Assembly: GCA_021613375.1 (NCBI GenBank)
Contig: CM038726.1
Coordinates: forward strand, 8,023,349 to 8,087,348
Source of the DNA: Megaleporinus macrocephalus
Lineage: Eukaryota; Chordata; Actinopteri; Characiformes; Anostomidae
Direction: 5' to 3'
Length of the DNA: 64,000 nt
Shown: positions 37,530 through 49,304 of the stretch, in pieces
Numbering within the stretch: position 1 is the first letter of the stretch
Layout of the letters: every line of letters starts with the position of its first letter
The notes under the pieces: generated by a model
Seen by the model: the letters and a program-made list of their open reading frames with translations, nothing else
What the model was told of the DNA's origin: nothing
Database searches by the model: none
Translations under genes and position numbers: made by a program

Positions 37530-39519
37530 AAACAACTCCACAAAAACTAGAACATCATTAGGCTACTTTACAGATTTACCTTCTTGTGTTTTATAAGTGA
37601 GTGCAGCTTTACAGTCACAGTAGTAATTAACTACCCCGACACGAGGGGGCAGTGTTGTTTAGGGTGAGTGTATTTATCTACAGGAGATGAACATGGAGGG
37701 AGAAGAAAAGTGTTGAAAAAACTGAGTAGACTGTGTGTTGGACTCTTGTCCTTCTTCTTCAGACCTTTGAGGAACTGTGTAGTTCTGTTCTCTACAAGGG
37801 TCAGTTTGGTAGCAGAGCAGCTTTTCTGGGAATTCAAAGTGAGCGTGTCCTTCATTGTTGGTGGACTAATGAATAATGGAATACTCCAGATGAACATTGA
37901 TGAACTGTAGACTGAATGTGTAAAGACTGAATTTTGAGTGCAGGCTCTTTAACGTAAACATGGTGTAAAAGGGTAACTGGAGTAATGCAGGGTTAAAAAA
38001 AACTATTTGACAATAACATCTAATTGCTTTTCTTGTTTTATTGGATAGTAACACACCCTGTAAACAGTTTGTTATATTTTATTTAAACACTATTTTTATT
38101 TCTGTTCATTCAGTACTTTATACTCTATTTATTGTCTGTATCTTTAACACTAAGTTTCTTTTTTAGAGCCCAAGTACATATTGTAATTGTCTAGTTTTTT
38201 TTTTCTTCTTTTTCTTGACTGAAACGCAATGTGGAGCAAAAACCATAAGGCCCAGCAACCAAAACTTGGCCAGAATGTACAGCAGGTGTGAAATGACTCA
38301 TCCAAGACAAATAACACTCATGGTGGTCCTATGGCCCAACAAAACATGTTTTGTCTTATAACTCCTGAAGATTTTCTGATTTGTTGGCTCGAGACAAATC
38401 ACTATTGTAATTTGGAACTTTTAGCTCCGCCTACTTAGATTTTTTGCTCATTTGCAATATGCAAAACCTACTTTTGAGAACTAGTCTGAGGGTTTATGCG
38501 CACAAATTCTGAAAAAATATACAAAACGTTCACAAAACGCAGAATATAGAATTCAATAATTATCAAAGTTTGACTTTTGTAAACAATATGGCCGCCATAT
38601 GCTAATTAACCCTTCTGAAAAAAACAAAAATATTAAACTTGAAACACTTATTCAAGACTAGATTCTTACATGACCTGTAAATGTTGGTGCAAATATATCG
38701 GTAGGTGGCACTGTAAATGCCAAATAACTCTCTGCATTTCTACATGCCATCGAGCTGAAACTTTGCAGGCGTCGTCTCATAGACAGACTATAAGTGAATC
38801 TCTGAGGATCAATCATCATTGACCAATCATCATGTAACTTGAATGGTATGTCTATCTAGGCACTTTCTAACAACTAGTCAAGTTTGAAGAAGTTTGGCCA
38901 CTGGGGGGCACTATTCACTAAATATTGTTTATTACACGTACGTATTTTATTCATAGTCACAAAATTGGTTTGGTTTAATGTATTGCAGTGGTCAAAACAA
39001 AGCTGCCATTACAAGTTTATTTAAAAAATGTATATTTTTTTGCAATCATTATCTGTTTGAGAATGCCTCTTTTCAAACTGGTCTCTAATCATTCGAAACT
39101 GGTCCTGAAATATTTTTTGGACAGTCTAGACAAATATTCATCAAAAAACCTAGACCTTTAAACTCAACATGGTCTCGCTCTGTCAATTAATCATGGTAAA
39201 CTTAGCACTTCAAACGATAACTTCCAGAACTCAACAGAAGTAGGTCTGATCATCTCCAAGTTTTAACCACATGTATATAATGACACTCTAATGATGTGTA
39301 AATTTTGTGGTGCAGATTGTCCTTAAGGGGGTGCTTTAACACTCAGAAACACTTAAAATAAATGAAAATGCTATTACAATATTGTTATTAGGTCTACAGA
39401 TAAAAAAGACCTGAAAGACTTTGTAAATACATGTTATGTCAGAAATGGGATCTTTGTCTGGTAATTTGACCAATTTGCTCAGAGACCTTAGCTTATTATA
39501 CAAAGGTATACTGGTTGAA
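37530..39519. other. Intron with interspersed repeats, no other gene
   Basis: No further exon is recognised. 38200-39300 holds phrases common in fish dispersed repeats (gtttggccactggggggcac, tttctacatgccatcgagctgaaac). The 80-codon open frame at 37668 lacks any signature. Confidence 0.4.
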
Positions 39520-40800
39520 CATTGTGATAAGGTAGGTCACCCTAACCTATCACCAGCCTTCTAAATACACATGTCCAAAGACACTTTCTCTAAAAAGTAT
39601 TAAAGCATCAATCATGGATTTGAAACTGGTACTCACCTGCATTCTTGGTCAGTGGTAGTGCACGGGCCAACCAGCCTTTATAGTCTTCAGTGGACAGGGG
39701 CAAATCACTGGAGCAGTGGGGATCCAGTATTTCTGTGGAAAGAAAACAACATTTATTATTGCATCTCATTATGTAATTAAAAGATGGTACTTACCGGTAA
39801 CATTGGAGGAAGATAGCATACTGTGAAATCACTGGTTTTGCATACATGTGACTGTGTTTATATTTTTGTATTAGATTTACCCGGGACTGTTTACAGATCC
39901 CTTTTGGTTCAGTTCGGACAGGCTAAGAGGGTATGTAAAGGGAGTAGGCAGGAATAATGGGGGAAGGCTTGGAGACGAGAGGCTGAATGGGTTCGGGAAT
40001 GTTGTGTTTGCCGAGTGAATGGAACTCGTGGGACTACGTAATTGATGGGGTTTGGTAAACCTTACAATCTATTTTGTGGTAGCTAAAATTCCACATAATT
40101 CAGCCTACTCTGAGCCAAAGTGTGTATTGGTTATTTGTTGTCTAAATGGTGTTTGTTTGTTTGTTTGCTTGTCATTGACCGCTGCATATAATAAAGTTGC
40201 ACGAACCGAGAAATCCCCTAGCGGACGAGGATGTGCGTCCTCCTGCTTTTCTGCTATTTAAACAAGGAACCTCTTGACCACCCGACCTGCATTACCACAA
40301 ACATCTTTCTTGAAGGCCCCTGGTCAGTTATTCATAACATTTTCAGACCCACTTTCACTTAACTGTTTATGCCAATAAGCCCTTTACGGGAGCGTTGACC
40401 TGCACATCAAAAGATTACACTCTGAGAACCAAACCACTTTACAAACACGTCAGAAGTTTTACCATCAGTCATGCACTTTTAACATCTGTGTTCACAAAAT
40501 TCATAATGTTCCAGAAACTTCAGTAGATCAGTACACATAAAATTAAGTATGTATCATGTTTAAAGACTACTGCTGAACAATATTACCACATAAAGGCATT
40601 TTGATGAATATTGCCTTACTTACATTTTTTATGTTCTGTATGTAAATAAGGCCCAAACTGCAATAGGCCTTGTTATGCCTAATTGGCCCAAACTGCTGAA
40701 GGCCTGATTGGATGTGCTCATTGCCGCCTGAAGCTCTATTTTTGTGTAATTGTTTTTGAAACTGTATTTCTGAGGTGTTTGATCTCTGCATTGCATTTCT
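39520..40800. repeat. Intragenic duplication, copy b (contains a 96-nt exon)
   Basis: Homologous to 44840-45860 over about 1 kb with indels: attgtgataaggtagg-c at 39520 against gtatgataaggtagaccag at 44833; ttcataacattttcagac at 40329 and 45410; aggcccaaactgc near 40648 and 45650. The homology includes the exon and both neighbouring intron parts, so it is a genomic exon duplication. Confidence 0.8.
39637..39732 (-). CDS. 96-nt exon (ILDPH type, copy b)
   Basis: Acceptor tttccacag and donor gtgagt, phase 1-1. Reads ILDPHCSSDLPLSTEDYKGW followed by LARALPLTKNA. The paralogous exon at 44946-45041 is the same length and in the same phase, and most differences keep similar residues. I do not recognise the fold or family. 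Confidence 0.7.
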
Positions 40801-40959
40801 ATATTATATAACATTTAATATTATGTAATGTTTTTATTTCATTTTTTATTTTATTACTTTCAGCTTTAATTTATTTCAAGAACACTAAACTGTCTTTGTG
40901 TATAAAATGTGCTATAAAAATAACTTTAAAAAACTTTAAAAATAATATGAAGTTGCATG

Positions 40960-41422
40960 TGTCACACCTCCCTCCGATCAGCTCAATACTCTTGAACAGG
41001 ACTACGAACCTGTCACGCCACCTCGTATAACCCAATCACATGTGCTCTGGATCTCCGGAGTATTAACTACCGTTAGCTGTCACCTATCATGTCACCCCAT
41101 CATAAACCCTCCAGTGCGAAGTTTTGTCATTGTGTTTACACGTGCTAACTGCACGATCATCTGATTGTTTGCCTTTCCGTGTTTGACTCCTTTTGATTTC
41201 TCGTTTTTTGCTATTTGGATCTGCTTTTGATATATCTGTTTATTTGGTATTTGACCCTGCTCTGTTTTCCGACCTTTCCGCTTGCCTAGCCCTCGTGTTT
41301 TGTATATCTATCTCTGGTTTTGACTCCCACCTGTACGACTACCGATTAAGCCAATCCCGTGTTTATTAAAGAACCTTTGACTTTTAACCTGCATCTACCT
41401 GCTTCTGTTTGAGAGCCTGACA
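40960..41422 (+). mobile_element. Solo LTR of a Ty3/gypsy element
   Basis: Runs from tgtcac to tgaca and resembles the 5' LTR at 50885-51386. Shared parts are the tgtcac..ccctccgat start, the ctc-ggagt-ttaact/ctgat...agctgtcac middle, cagtgcgaagt-ttgtcattgtgt, and tttattaaagaacct near the end. catg stands on both sides (40956-40959 and about 41424-41427), a possible target-site duplication. No internal region. Confidence 0.7.
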
Positions 41423-42072
41423 TCATGAAACAGTTGAGCACTCCTGGTGAAAATAAGTAAAAAAAATAGAGTAATTAATTATTGTAATTTCTATTTTTAA
41501 AATAAAATACAACGAAATTTAATAAAGAATGACTTTGCATTAAAATGTAAAGGAGTGTTTCCTCTGTAGATGATGTGTTAACAATCAGACCAGGAGGCCA
41601 AACTTTGACTCACTACTAAAAATGTAGATTGAAATAGAAAAAGCAGTTAAAATCAATCTCTCAGTAACCCCCCTAAATTTAACTGTACCCTAAGGGGTTA
41701 AATTCAGTGCTAGCAGAACCTATTGAGTTGAGAAGGCATTGTGAAGCTAGTTAATTTTATAAAGACATGGCGTTTCTAATCACATTAACATGAGCCTTTG
41801 TGCTGTATTTGTTATAGTAAAGAGTGTTGAACAGTATTTCTTGTTATCCTGTTTCAGTACGGAATTGAATTATGCAGAGTGTTTTTTTATGGCCAATTTT
41901 AGTAAAGGTTGAAGGAGAGATGGCAAAACAAGCGACCCACGTGAACCTGATCTCCCGCGCAGCAGCTCTACAGGCAGCAGCCGGAATACGCAGACAGGGA
42001 GAGAGTGAGAGAGAGAGAGAGACTGAGATTTCCAAGGACGCTCAAGTTTTTTTTAGCTGGACATTCACACAC

Positions 42073-42111
<39 letters not shown>

Positions 42112-42587
42112 GATAATTTATACGGACAGTTTTTTATAAACAGAACGTAACGTGCACGAAAAAAAAGACTACCCGGATAGCAATTTTTTTCAGGGGGTTA
42201 TTTGTTTTTTTTTCTGTTACACTTGTGGACTATAGTGCAATGTTTTGTTTTGTTTTTTTAAATGTGTACTATAGTTGCTGATTGTTAACTCTTGAATACA
42301 CCAGTATAAATTTCACCCTTTGTGCGGCTGCTCAAAGAAAACCCTCCTTCCCTGAGCCTAGTTAGAAGCTTGGTGTGATTTACTTGTTGGATAGCACCTT
42401 GCTACATCTCCTCAAAATGAATCACAGACTGTTAAACATATTTTTTCTATAATATAAATACATCACGTTGATAATATTTTAATATTAAACCTCAAACCAC
42501 TAAACTCACAACCAATCTAAACAATACACCATACCATCATCACCTTAAAACACACACTCTTACCAAAGTAAACATGTTCATTCTCAC
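41423..42587. other. Intron, CA microsatellite
   Basis: Contains a GA-rich stretch (42000-42025), a (CA)n run at about 42075-42108 and poly-T runs. No gene. The 92-codon frame at 41872 reads into the microsatellite and is not credible. Confidence 0.4.
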
Positions 42588-42648
42588 CGTTCACCAGAGC
42601 AGATTCCTTCATTTTCATTTTCTTCTCTTCTGTCCATTTTCTGTCTCT
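42588..42648 (-). CDS. 61-nt exon of the split gene
   Basis: Acceptor ttttattcag and donor gtgaga. Entered in phase 0 it reads RDRKWTEEKKMKMKESALVN plus one base, leaving in phase 1. Highly charged, probably helical. It only fits the chain together with the 17-nt exon upstream, which converts phase 1 to 0. Confidence 0.55.
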
Positions 42649-42826
42649 CTGAATAAAACAGAGTGAAGATTTCATGTATGACGTCATTCTGTATTTATGA
42701 ATGAACTTAAAAGAATAAACTCTGCACACATTTTACACACAATAATGTTTATATTCATAGATTTATTAAAATCATATTAAAGCAGATTATTAAGGAAATG
42801 TGGTCTATTTAGAATAATGTGCTCAC

Positions 42827-42843
42827 CTGAGAAACGTAGACAC
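42827..42843 (-). CDS. 17-nt microexon
   Basis: gtgtctacgtttctcag lies between acceptor ctgttatag and donor gtgagc. Entered in phase 1 it gives (G)VYVSQ and leaves in phase 0. Together with the 61-nt exon it makes 78 nt (26 codons). Confidence 0.5.
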
Positions 42844-42849
42844 CTATAA

Positions 42850-43489
42850 CAGATTAGAGAGAAAACAAAACTTTTACAATATTGAAAATATATACTAAAC
42901 CATTATATCACTGTTTTCTACAGTAATGCAGAAAGAAGTTGTGTAGATGATTTAAAGGGACTTTTTAAATAAAAGAGTTTGACGTAGTTTTAAAACACTG
43001 TTTGAGTTAAAAAATGTACTGTTCACTCTCCAATTCATACATTCCACTTATGGAAACTAAGCTGCACGAAAGCCGTTTTGAGTCGAATGTGTTTATGATG
43101 TCACAAAAAATACCACATTTAAACACATCTGTCTATTCAGCCTACAGCAGTTTAGCTCCACCCACTTACACTGAAGTTATAAGGAGTGTTTCAGCCCAGA
43201 CTGCGTTTTTAATGAGACACAATACAGACCAATCAGTCATTTACATATATCAGTCTTAAAGAGGCAGTAACTGTAAGTGTAAGTGATGAAGAGAGGCTGG
43301 AAAAGTAAACATTAATTCTGACTGTTTTTGTACATAAAAGCACTAAAATCTTATAAGTGAAGCTCAGGAGGAAAATAAACACTAGAACATGTAGAATATG
43401 GATCTTTAAAGAACTCTAGCTGCTACTGTATTAACAGTTAGACTTTTAAACTCTTTATAATAATCATTTGTTCCTCTTTCAGATCATGT
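42850..43489. other. Intron, no gene
   Basis: The open frame at 43014-43259 lies in what looks like a dispersed fish repeat (ctccacccacttacactgaag) and has no family signature. Confidence 0.35.
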
Positions 43490-44818
43490 TTATATATTTG
43501 ATATTGTTGAAAGTCCCTACGGGGTAAAGAAACGCCTGGGACAGATGACCTACGTACTTTACATGCCAGATTGCACAGAAACCATCCAGACCCTCCACAT
43601 CAACATGTTGAGGCGCTGGCAGGATGAAGGTGCAACGGTCACCGAGTGTGAGTGTGAAGAACAATACTTCCCAGTGGCTCAAGAGTGCTGTGCAGCAGTG
43701 TCACTCTCCCACTTTTCCCAGTAGCAGCAGAAGAGATTACAGCAAATCAGTCTAGAGGGACTGTTCAGAGAAGAGCCAGGACACACAGACCTGATACAGC
43801 TCTCCATCAGGCTGAGCAGCACAGAACCAACTCAAAAACACGTGCTGCAGAGTTCTTGCAAGGCTCGTCCCTAACCTTAAAAAGGAAGTTGAGGACATGC
43901 TGGACATGAAAGTGATCAAGCCGTCGATCAGCTAGCTGTGCAGGCCTGTGGTTCTATTGCTGGAGAAGAACGGAGGGCTAAGGTTCTGCATGGACTTTTC
44001 TAAACTGAACAGTGTATCTACATTTGATCCATATCCCGTGCCTAGAGCTGACGAGTTTGTGGAGCGGCTAGGAAGAGCCAAGCATCTCACAACACTTGAT
44101 ATGTGTAAGGCATATTGGCAAGTACCACTGGACCAGCAGGCCAGAGAGCTGACGCCTTTTAGAACACCCAGTGGACTATACTATTTTAATGTTATGCCGT
44201 CTGCGACCTTCCATAGGCTCATGGACAGAGTGCTGAGAGGTATGGAGGACTTTACAGCTACCTATATTGATGATGTGGTCATTTTTAGTGAGTCTTGGTC
44301 TACACACGTTGATCATGTGAAACAGGCATTATGGAAGGTAAAAGAAGCAGGGCTGACCATAAACCCAGAAAAGTGTAGCATGGCTCAACCCAAACTTTCC
44401 TAATTGGGGTATGTCTTGGGGAACAATTTGCTATGCCTACTAATGCCCAAGGTGGAAGCGGTCATGAAAGCCCCTATTCCATCTAAGAAGAGGCTAGTGA
44501 GATCCTTGATCTCACTGGTGAAGAGCAACAAGCAATCCTATACATCAGCAGGAAGCTGTTTCTCAGGGAAAAGAGCTACTCCACAGCTTTGGCAATTAAG
44601 TGGGCTTTGGATTGTCTGAATACTACTTTGTAGGGACTGAGTTCACTTTGGAGACTGACCCTCGTGCTTTGCAGTGGATGCAGCACACGAAGGACAGCAA
44701 CGCGAGAATCATGAGGTGGTATTTGTCACTGCCGCTATTCAGGTGCGTGGTCAAGTATCGCAAGGTAACTCAAAATGTTACAGCTGACTTCCTATCTAGA
44801 GAGTCAGAGGAGCTCTGA
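43490..44818 (+). pseudogene. Gmr1-like Ty3/gypsy pol relic (integrase end, RT, RNase H)
   Basis: In order: an integrase C-terminal GPY/F-like piece at 43510-43620 (SPYGVKKRLGQMTYVL, then LHINMLRRWQDE); a linker with LFREEPGHTDLIQ (about 43765); reverse transcriptase at 43880-44460 (GGLRFCMDFSKLNS, LTTLDMCKAYWQVPL, and catalytic YIDD at about 44267); and an RNase H end (EFTLETDPRALQWMQ, ADFLSRE at about 44640-44815). The PFGL-type loop before ATFHRLMD is deleted in frame, several frameshifts and stops are present, and about 350 codons between reverse transcriptase and RNase H are lost. Integrase before reverse transcriptase is the order of Gmr1-type elements. No LTRs found. Dead. Confidence 0.8.
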
Positions 44819-44839
44819 GCATAAGAAGGGGTGTATGAT

Positions 44840-45860
44840 AAGGTAGACCAGCCTAACCTCAACAGCCTTCTAAAGACACCTGTCCAAAGACAAATTCTTT
44901 AAAAAGTATTAAAGGACCAATTATACACTTGAAACTCATACTGACCTGTATCCTTGGTGAGTGACAGCATGCAGGCAAGCCAGGTTTTGTAGCCTTTGGT
45001 GGACTGGGGGAAATCGCTGGACCAGTGGGGATCCAGTATGTCTGTGGAAAGAAAACAACATTTATTGTTACATCTTTTCATATTATGTAATTCAAAGACT
45101 GAGCGTGCCGGTAACATCAGAGAAAGATAGCATGCTGTGAAATAACAGGTTAGGTATACATGTAACTGTGTTTCTATTTTAGTATTTGTTCAGATCTATC
45201 TGGGGCTGTGCATATATTGTTTTTGGTTTAGTTCGGACAGGCTAAGAGGCTATGTAAAGGGGTAGACGGGAGTAATTGGGGAGGTCTTGGATATGAGAGG
45301 CTGAATGGGTTGGAGAAGAACAGTGTTGTGTTTGCCGAGTGAATGGAACTCGAGGGACTGTGTTATTAGTGACCGCAAAAATCTTTTCTTAAAGGCCCCT
45401 GATCAGTGTTCATAACATTTTCAGACGCACTTTCACTTAGCTGTTTATGCCAAAAAGGCCCCTTATGGGAGCGCTGACCTGCACGTCAAAAGGTTAAACT
45501 CTGAGAACCAAACCACTTTACAAACACGTCATGTACTTTTAACATCTATGTTCACAAAATTCACAATGTTCAAAAATATTGGCACATGAAGGCATTTTGA
45601 TGAATTTTGACTTACATTTTTCATGTTATGTATGTAAGTCAGGCCCAAACTGCATCAGGCCTTGTTATGCCTAATTGGCCCAAACTGTTGAAGGCCTGAT
45701 TGGGCGTAGTCGTCGCCGCTTGCAGTTCTATTTTTGTGTAATTGTTTGTGCGAATGTCCTTCTGAGGTGTTCTGAGACATACGGCCTTTGAACTGCGCAG
45801 TAAACCCCAAGGTAAGTTCACCAAGGCCCACCAGGCACAGGTTAGCATGACCTGGCATAG
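44840..45860. repeat. Intragenic duplication, copy a (contains a 96-nt exon)
   Basis: Partner of 39520-40800. It starts directly after the Gmr1-like relic. Its last part (45770-45910: acatacggcct-tgaactgcg...cctggcat) is found again at 48340-48480. Confidence 0.75.
44946..45041 (-). CDS. 96-nt exon (ILDPH type, copy a)
   Basis: Acceptor tttccacag and donor gtcagt (weaker than copy b), phase 1-1. Reads (H)ILDPHWSSDFPQSTKGYKTW then LACMLSLTKDT. It follows the microexon pair 47915/46487 in the gene. Confidence 0.65.
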
Positions 45861-46486
45861 TTTAGCACAAGCTGTTTAATGAGATAATCAGTGGGAAAAC
45901 TGTAAACTTCACTTCGTAATCTGTCAGTATTAGTTTGTAGATCAGATATGCGTGTGTGTCTGTGTCTAAGTATTTTTTTATTTGATCTCACGCCTTTTTT
46001 ACCAGGTGTTCGTCACCCCATTAAAATAATTCTGTCTATAAATACTGACCCGGATACTTAGCCTGATAGCTAAAGTGCAAAATTAAACTTTACATACAGA
46101 AGATATCTTAACATATATGTTTGTTCTGTAATTACTTCATATTCCAGCTGATCAGTTACTAATATTTCATTATTAGACACATTATTTCTTCATTAATCAG
46201 TATTAAATATAAATCAGTAAATTTAAATATAAATGCTGATATAACGTGACTCTGCTGTTAAAGTACATGTAAGAAAATAATATTAAAAATAATCAGAGTA
46301 AAAAACAGTGAACTTCACTTTATAACATGTCAGTATCAGTGTGTAGATCAGATATGAGTGTGTGTGTGTTTGTGTGTGGATGTGTGTGTGTGTATGTGTG
46401 TGTGTGTGTGTGTGTGAATGAGGTAACAGTGTTATTAATGGTGTGTATAGGTGTGAAGATCAGATTTGTGACTGATTTATACTCAC

Positions 46487-46502
46487 GTCTCAGTACACGC
46501 GC
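46487..46502 (-). CDS. 16-nt microexon, copy alpha
   Basis: gcgcgtgtactgagac lies between acceptor ctcttcacag and donor gtgagtataa. Phase 0 in, 1 out: ARVLR. Confidence 0.6.
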
Positions 46503-46794
46503 CTGTGAAGAGAATAATATGAAGTGAATGTTTCATGTATGGAATCATAAGTGAATTATTAGATGTAAATATCAGTAAAGCTGGAGATTTAACAACACAG
46601 TGAATGTAGAAAACACTGCACTGTTTGTAGAGTTTCTTTTCTTTATGAGGATCTGATACAGACTGATTTCAGATTTTTATTTCAGTAATTTTAATATTAT
46701 TTACTGTAATTTTATCTGTCTCCTCTCTGTCTGTCTCTGTTTGTTTCTGTGTCTGTCTGTCTCTCTGTCTGTCTGTTTGTATAATATACCATAT

Positions 46795-47454
46795 TGTTAC
46801 CCCCTGTCTTGTCCTTCCTGTCTATGTCCTAGTTTACATTCCCGTCATTCACATGTGCTTCTGTTAATGTTTTGTAATGTTCCAGTTCTCCCAGACAGAG
46901 GGGATTGATCCATTCACAGAGTTTTTATTTACACACTATACAACAATGTATCTTTCACACACACTGGAACACTGTTACACCTACAATCACGGAGACAGAG
47001 GGGACAGAGAGGGGACACTTTATACAAACACGAGACTCACTACACAAGGGACATCTGGAGAACATTCCAACATGGCCGAGGTGGAGGACGGAGACACGGA
47101 GCACATGGGGAAACATAAATAAAGACCACGTGGCACAGAGTGAAGGACAGACGAGACACAATCCTTACAGATTAGATGTGCTCCTTGTCTCCGCCCCTCA
47201 CCTGTTCAGTGTTCCCAGGTGTTCCTTGTTTCCTGCGTTATGTATTCCCTCCGTTTGCTCTTTGTGTTTGTGGTTCATTTTGTCTCTGTCCTGTTACCCA
47301 GTTCCCATGTCCTTTCTTCTAGCCTGCGTCCTGATCATCATGCCGGTTTGTCTTTGTTTTCTAGAATTCTTGTTTCTCTTGTTTTACTTTCACATTGAAC
47401 CATAATAAAAAGATTTCTGTATCCGCCTTTCCTGTGTCCTCTGTCACCGTCACA
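46795..47454 (+). mobile_element. Probable solo LTR-like block, copy alpha
   Basis: Starts with tgttac, has a pyrimidine-rich 3' half with cattgaaccataataaaaag (AATAAA) about 50 bp before the end, and ends near caccgtcaca. This is the look of a fish gypsy/ERV LTR. The near-identical copy is 58153-58815. No target-site duplication is seen. The two overlapping open frames (81 and 166 codons) are not credible proteins. Confidence 0.4.
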
Positions 47455-47914
47455 ACTACTGAACAATGTTTTTGTAATTGTGTTTTCTGCTATTAGAGGA
47501 CAATTTAGTTACATTTCTATTTAAACATGAACAAAAATCACATCCAATCAGAAACACTTATTATTAATAATATTTTATTGTTTCTACTTTCGTCATCTGT
47601 CTGTCTGTCTCTGTCTGTCTGTCTATATGTCATTTTGCTTTTCTGTCTCTTTCTCCATGTCTGTCATTTTGTGTGTCTGTCTATTTGTCTGTCTCTCTCT
47701 GTGTCTGTCTCTGTCTGTATTGTCCTGCAGGCCTGTGTTATAATTATTGATAATATGTTTATGAATGTGTTTCTGTTATTTGTTGTGTTATTAAACTTAA
47801 TTCTGTGATCAGAGACTTTGTTCATCACATGATCATTAAATAAAACTGTTATTTTAAAATGTGGTGTATGTGAGTATCAGCTGTCAGTAGGAGGAGGAAA
47901 TATCATTTACTTAC

Positions 47915-47925
47915 CCAGAAATCAT
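47915..47925 (-). CDS. 11-nt microexon, copy alpha
   Basis: atgatttctgg lies between acceptor ttgtttaaacag and donor gtaagtaaat. Phase 1 in, 0 out: (N)DFW. With the 16-nt exon it makes nine codons. Confidence 0.6.
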
Positions 47926-47990
47926 CTGTTTAAACAACAGAAAGAGACAATGTTAGATAAAAACATCCACAACATCATTTACAATTAGAA

Positions 47991-48769
47991 AAGTTCAGAA
48001 TCTCTTTATCTCCTTATCAGAAATCTCTGTCGTTTTTCATCTTTCACTACTTACAGAAATAACTGGCAACAAGTTACATATCAAGTTACTTCATTAGTAA
48101 ACTAGTAATTATGTAGTAACAGCTTGTAAATAAAATATTAAACATCAGTTAGAGAGAAGATCATAAACGAATATGAATGAAACATTAATAAACAATACAT
48201 TTGAGAAGAATAATTTGTGTGGTGATATCTACTGCATGAATAATGAAAATGAGCTGAAGTAAATGATCAAATTAAATATTACAAGATAGATATACACAGT
48301 TCAATAGGTTTTAAAATAAAGCATGCACAGCCTGAAACTCTGAGACATACGGCCTGTGAACTGCGCAGTAAACCCCAAGGTAAGTTGGCCAAGGCCAAAG
48401 GGACCACCAGGCACAGGTCTGCATTGCCTGGCATGGTTTAGCACAAGCTTTTTAATGAGATAATGAGTCTGAAAAACTGTGAACTTCACTTCGTAATCTG
48501 TCAGTATTAGTGTGTGTGTGTTTGATGTTACAAACTTTGTTTTATCTAAGGTGAACGTGTTTCTGCTAATGCCACCTTGGAAAAATACCAGCAAATTTCA
48601 TTATTTTATTAATTTCTCATATTTTCTCTAAAATACTTCTGGCTATAAATACTGACTCTTAGCCTGATCGCTAAAGTGCAAAATTAAATGAGTAAACTTT
48701 ACATACAGACCATATCTTAACTGTATTCAAGGTAAGGGTATCTGGAGTCAGGATAATTTGCAGTCTTAC
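47991..48769. other. Intron with duplicated segment 48340-48480
   Basis: 48340-48480 repeats 45770-45910. No other feature is recognised. Confidence 0.4.
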
Positions 48770-48865
48770 TTGAGTGGACACTGGGAGCCAGTTCCATTTC
48801 ACACACTGCAGCCTTCCAAGATTCATGATCAGGAAAATCTACAGTCATGCTATCACTGCTAATAG
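48770..48865 (-). CDS. SH3_15-like module A, second exon
   Basis: Acceptor ctttgcag and donor gtaaga, phase 1-1. Reads (A)ISSDSMTVDFPDHESWKAAV then CEMELAPSVHS. VTVDFP..SW...E.EL is the C-terminal half of SH3_15 repeats. Confidence 0.75.
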
Positions 48866-49202
48866 CTGCAAAGGGAGAATAAAATACATTATTTACTACA
48901 ATCAATTAGTTTAAACTGTGGTCCCACAGTAAAAAACTGTTTAAAAACCAGAAATCATCTTAGATATTTACAAGGGTTTTGTTATGATGTAATAAGCTAC
49001 ATTTTATAGCATCGGCATGAAGAAGACAACAGGGAAAACAGTGAGCTTTCAATGTTCTTTTTTTCAGTGTGAACAGCTCAGCACAGTTTCACACAAATAA
49101 CATGTACATGCACTAACAGTCTTTTAAAAGTCTTTCTTAATCTGAGTCTGGTGCTATTCTGTCCAGCAACAGTATTGTATCAATGTCTGTAAGTGTTCTT
49201 GC

Positions 49203-49304
49203 CTGTAACCACACCAACGCTGCTGTGAGAGGCATGTCCCCACTTATATTTTGGAGAGCTAATGGAGGCTTTCACTCTGACCCGGTCTCCAATCCTGAAG
49301 TTTC
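49203..49304 (-). CDS. SH3_15-like module A, first exon
   Basis: Acceptor tgttatag; donor is cag-gcaaga, a GC-type donor with otherwise perfect consensus. Phase 1-1. Reads NFRIGDRVRVKASISSPKYK then WGHASHSSVGVVT. The GDRVRVK...KY.WG...SVGVV pattern is the N-terminal half of the Mind bomb-type SH3 repeat. Confidence 0.8.

Larger units (their letters stand above)
46130..47990. repeat. Microexon cassette, copy alpha
   Basis: Homologous to 57480-59350 (offset about 11.35 kb) with long identical stretches. It contains the 16-nt exon, a GT microsatellite (46365-46417), a TCTG-rich stretch, an LTR-like block and the 11-nt exon, in that genomic order. Confidence 0.8.

Noticed and set aside
46905..47405. 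166-codon open frame in the cassette
   Set aside because: Lies within an LTR-like block, is cut in the sister copy, and is low-complexity hydrophobic at the end.
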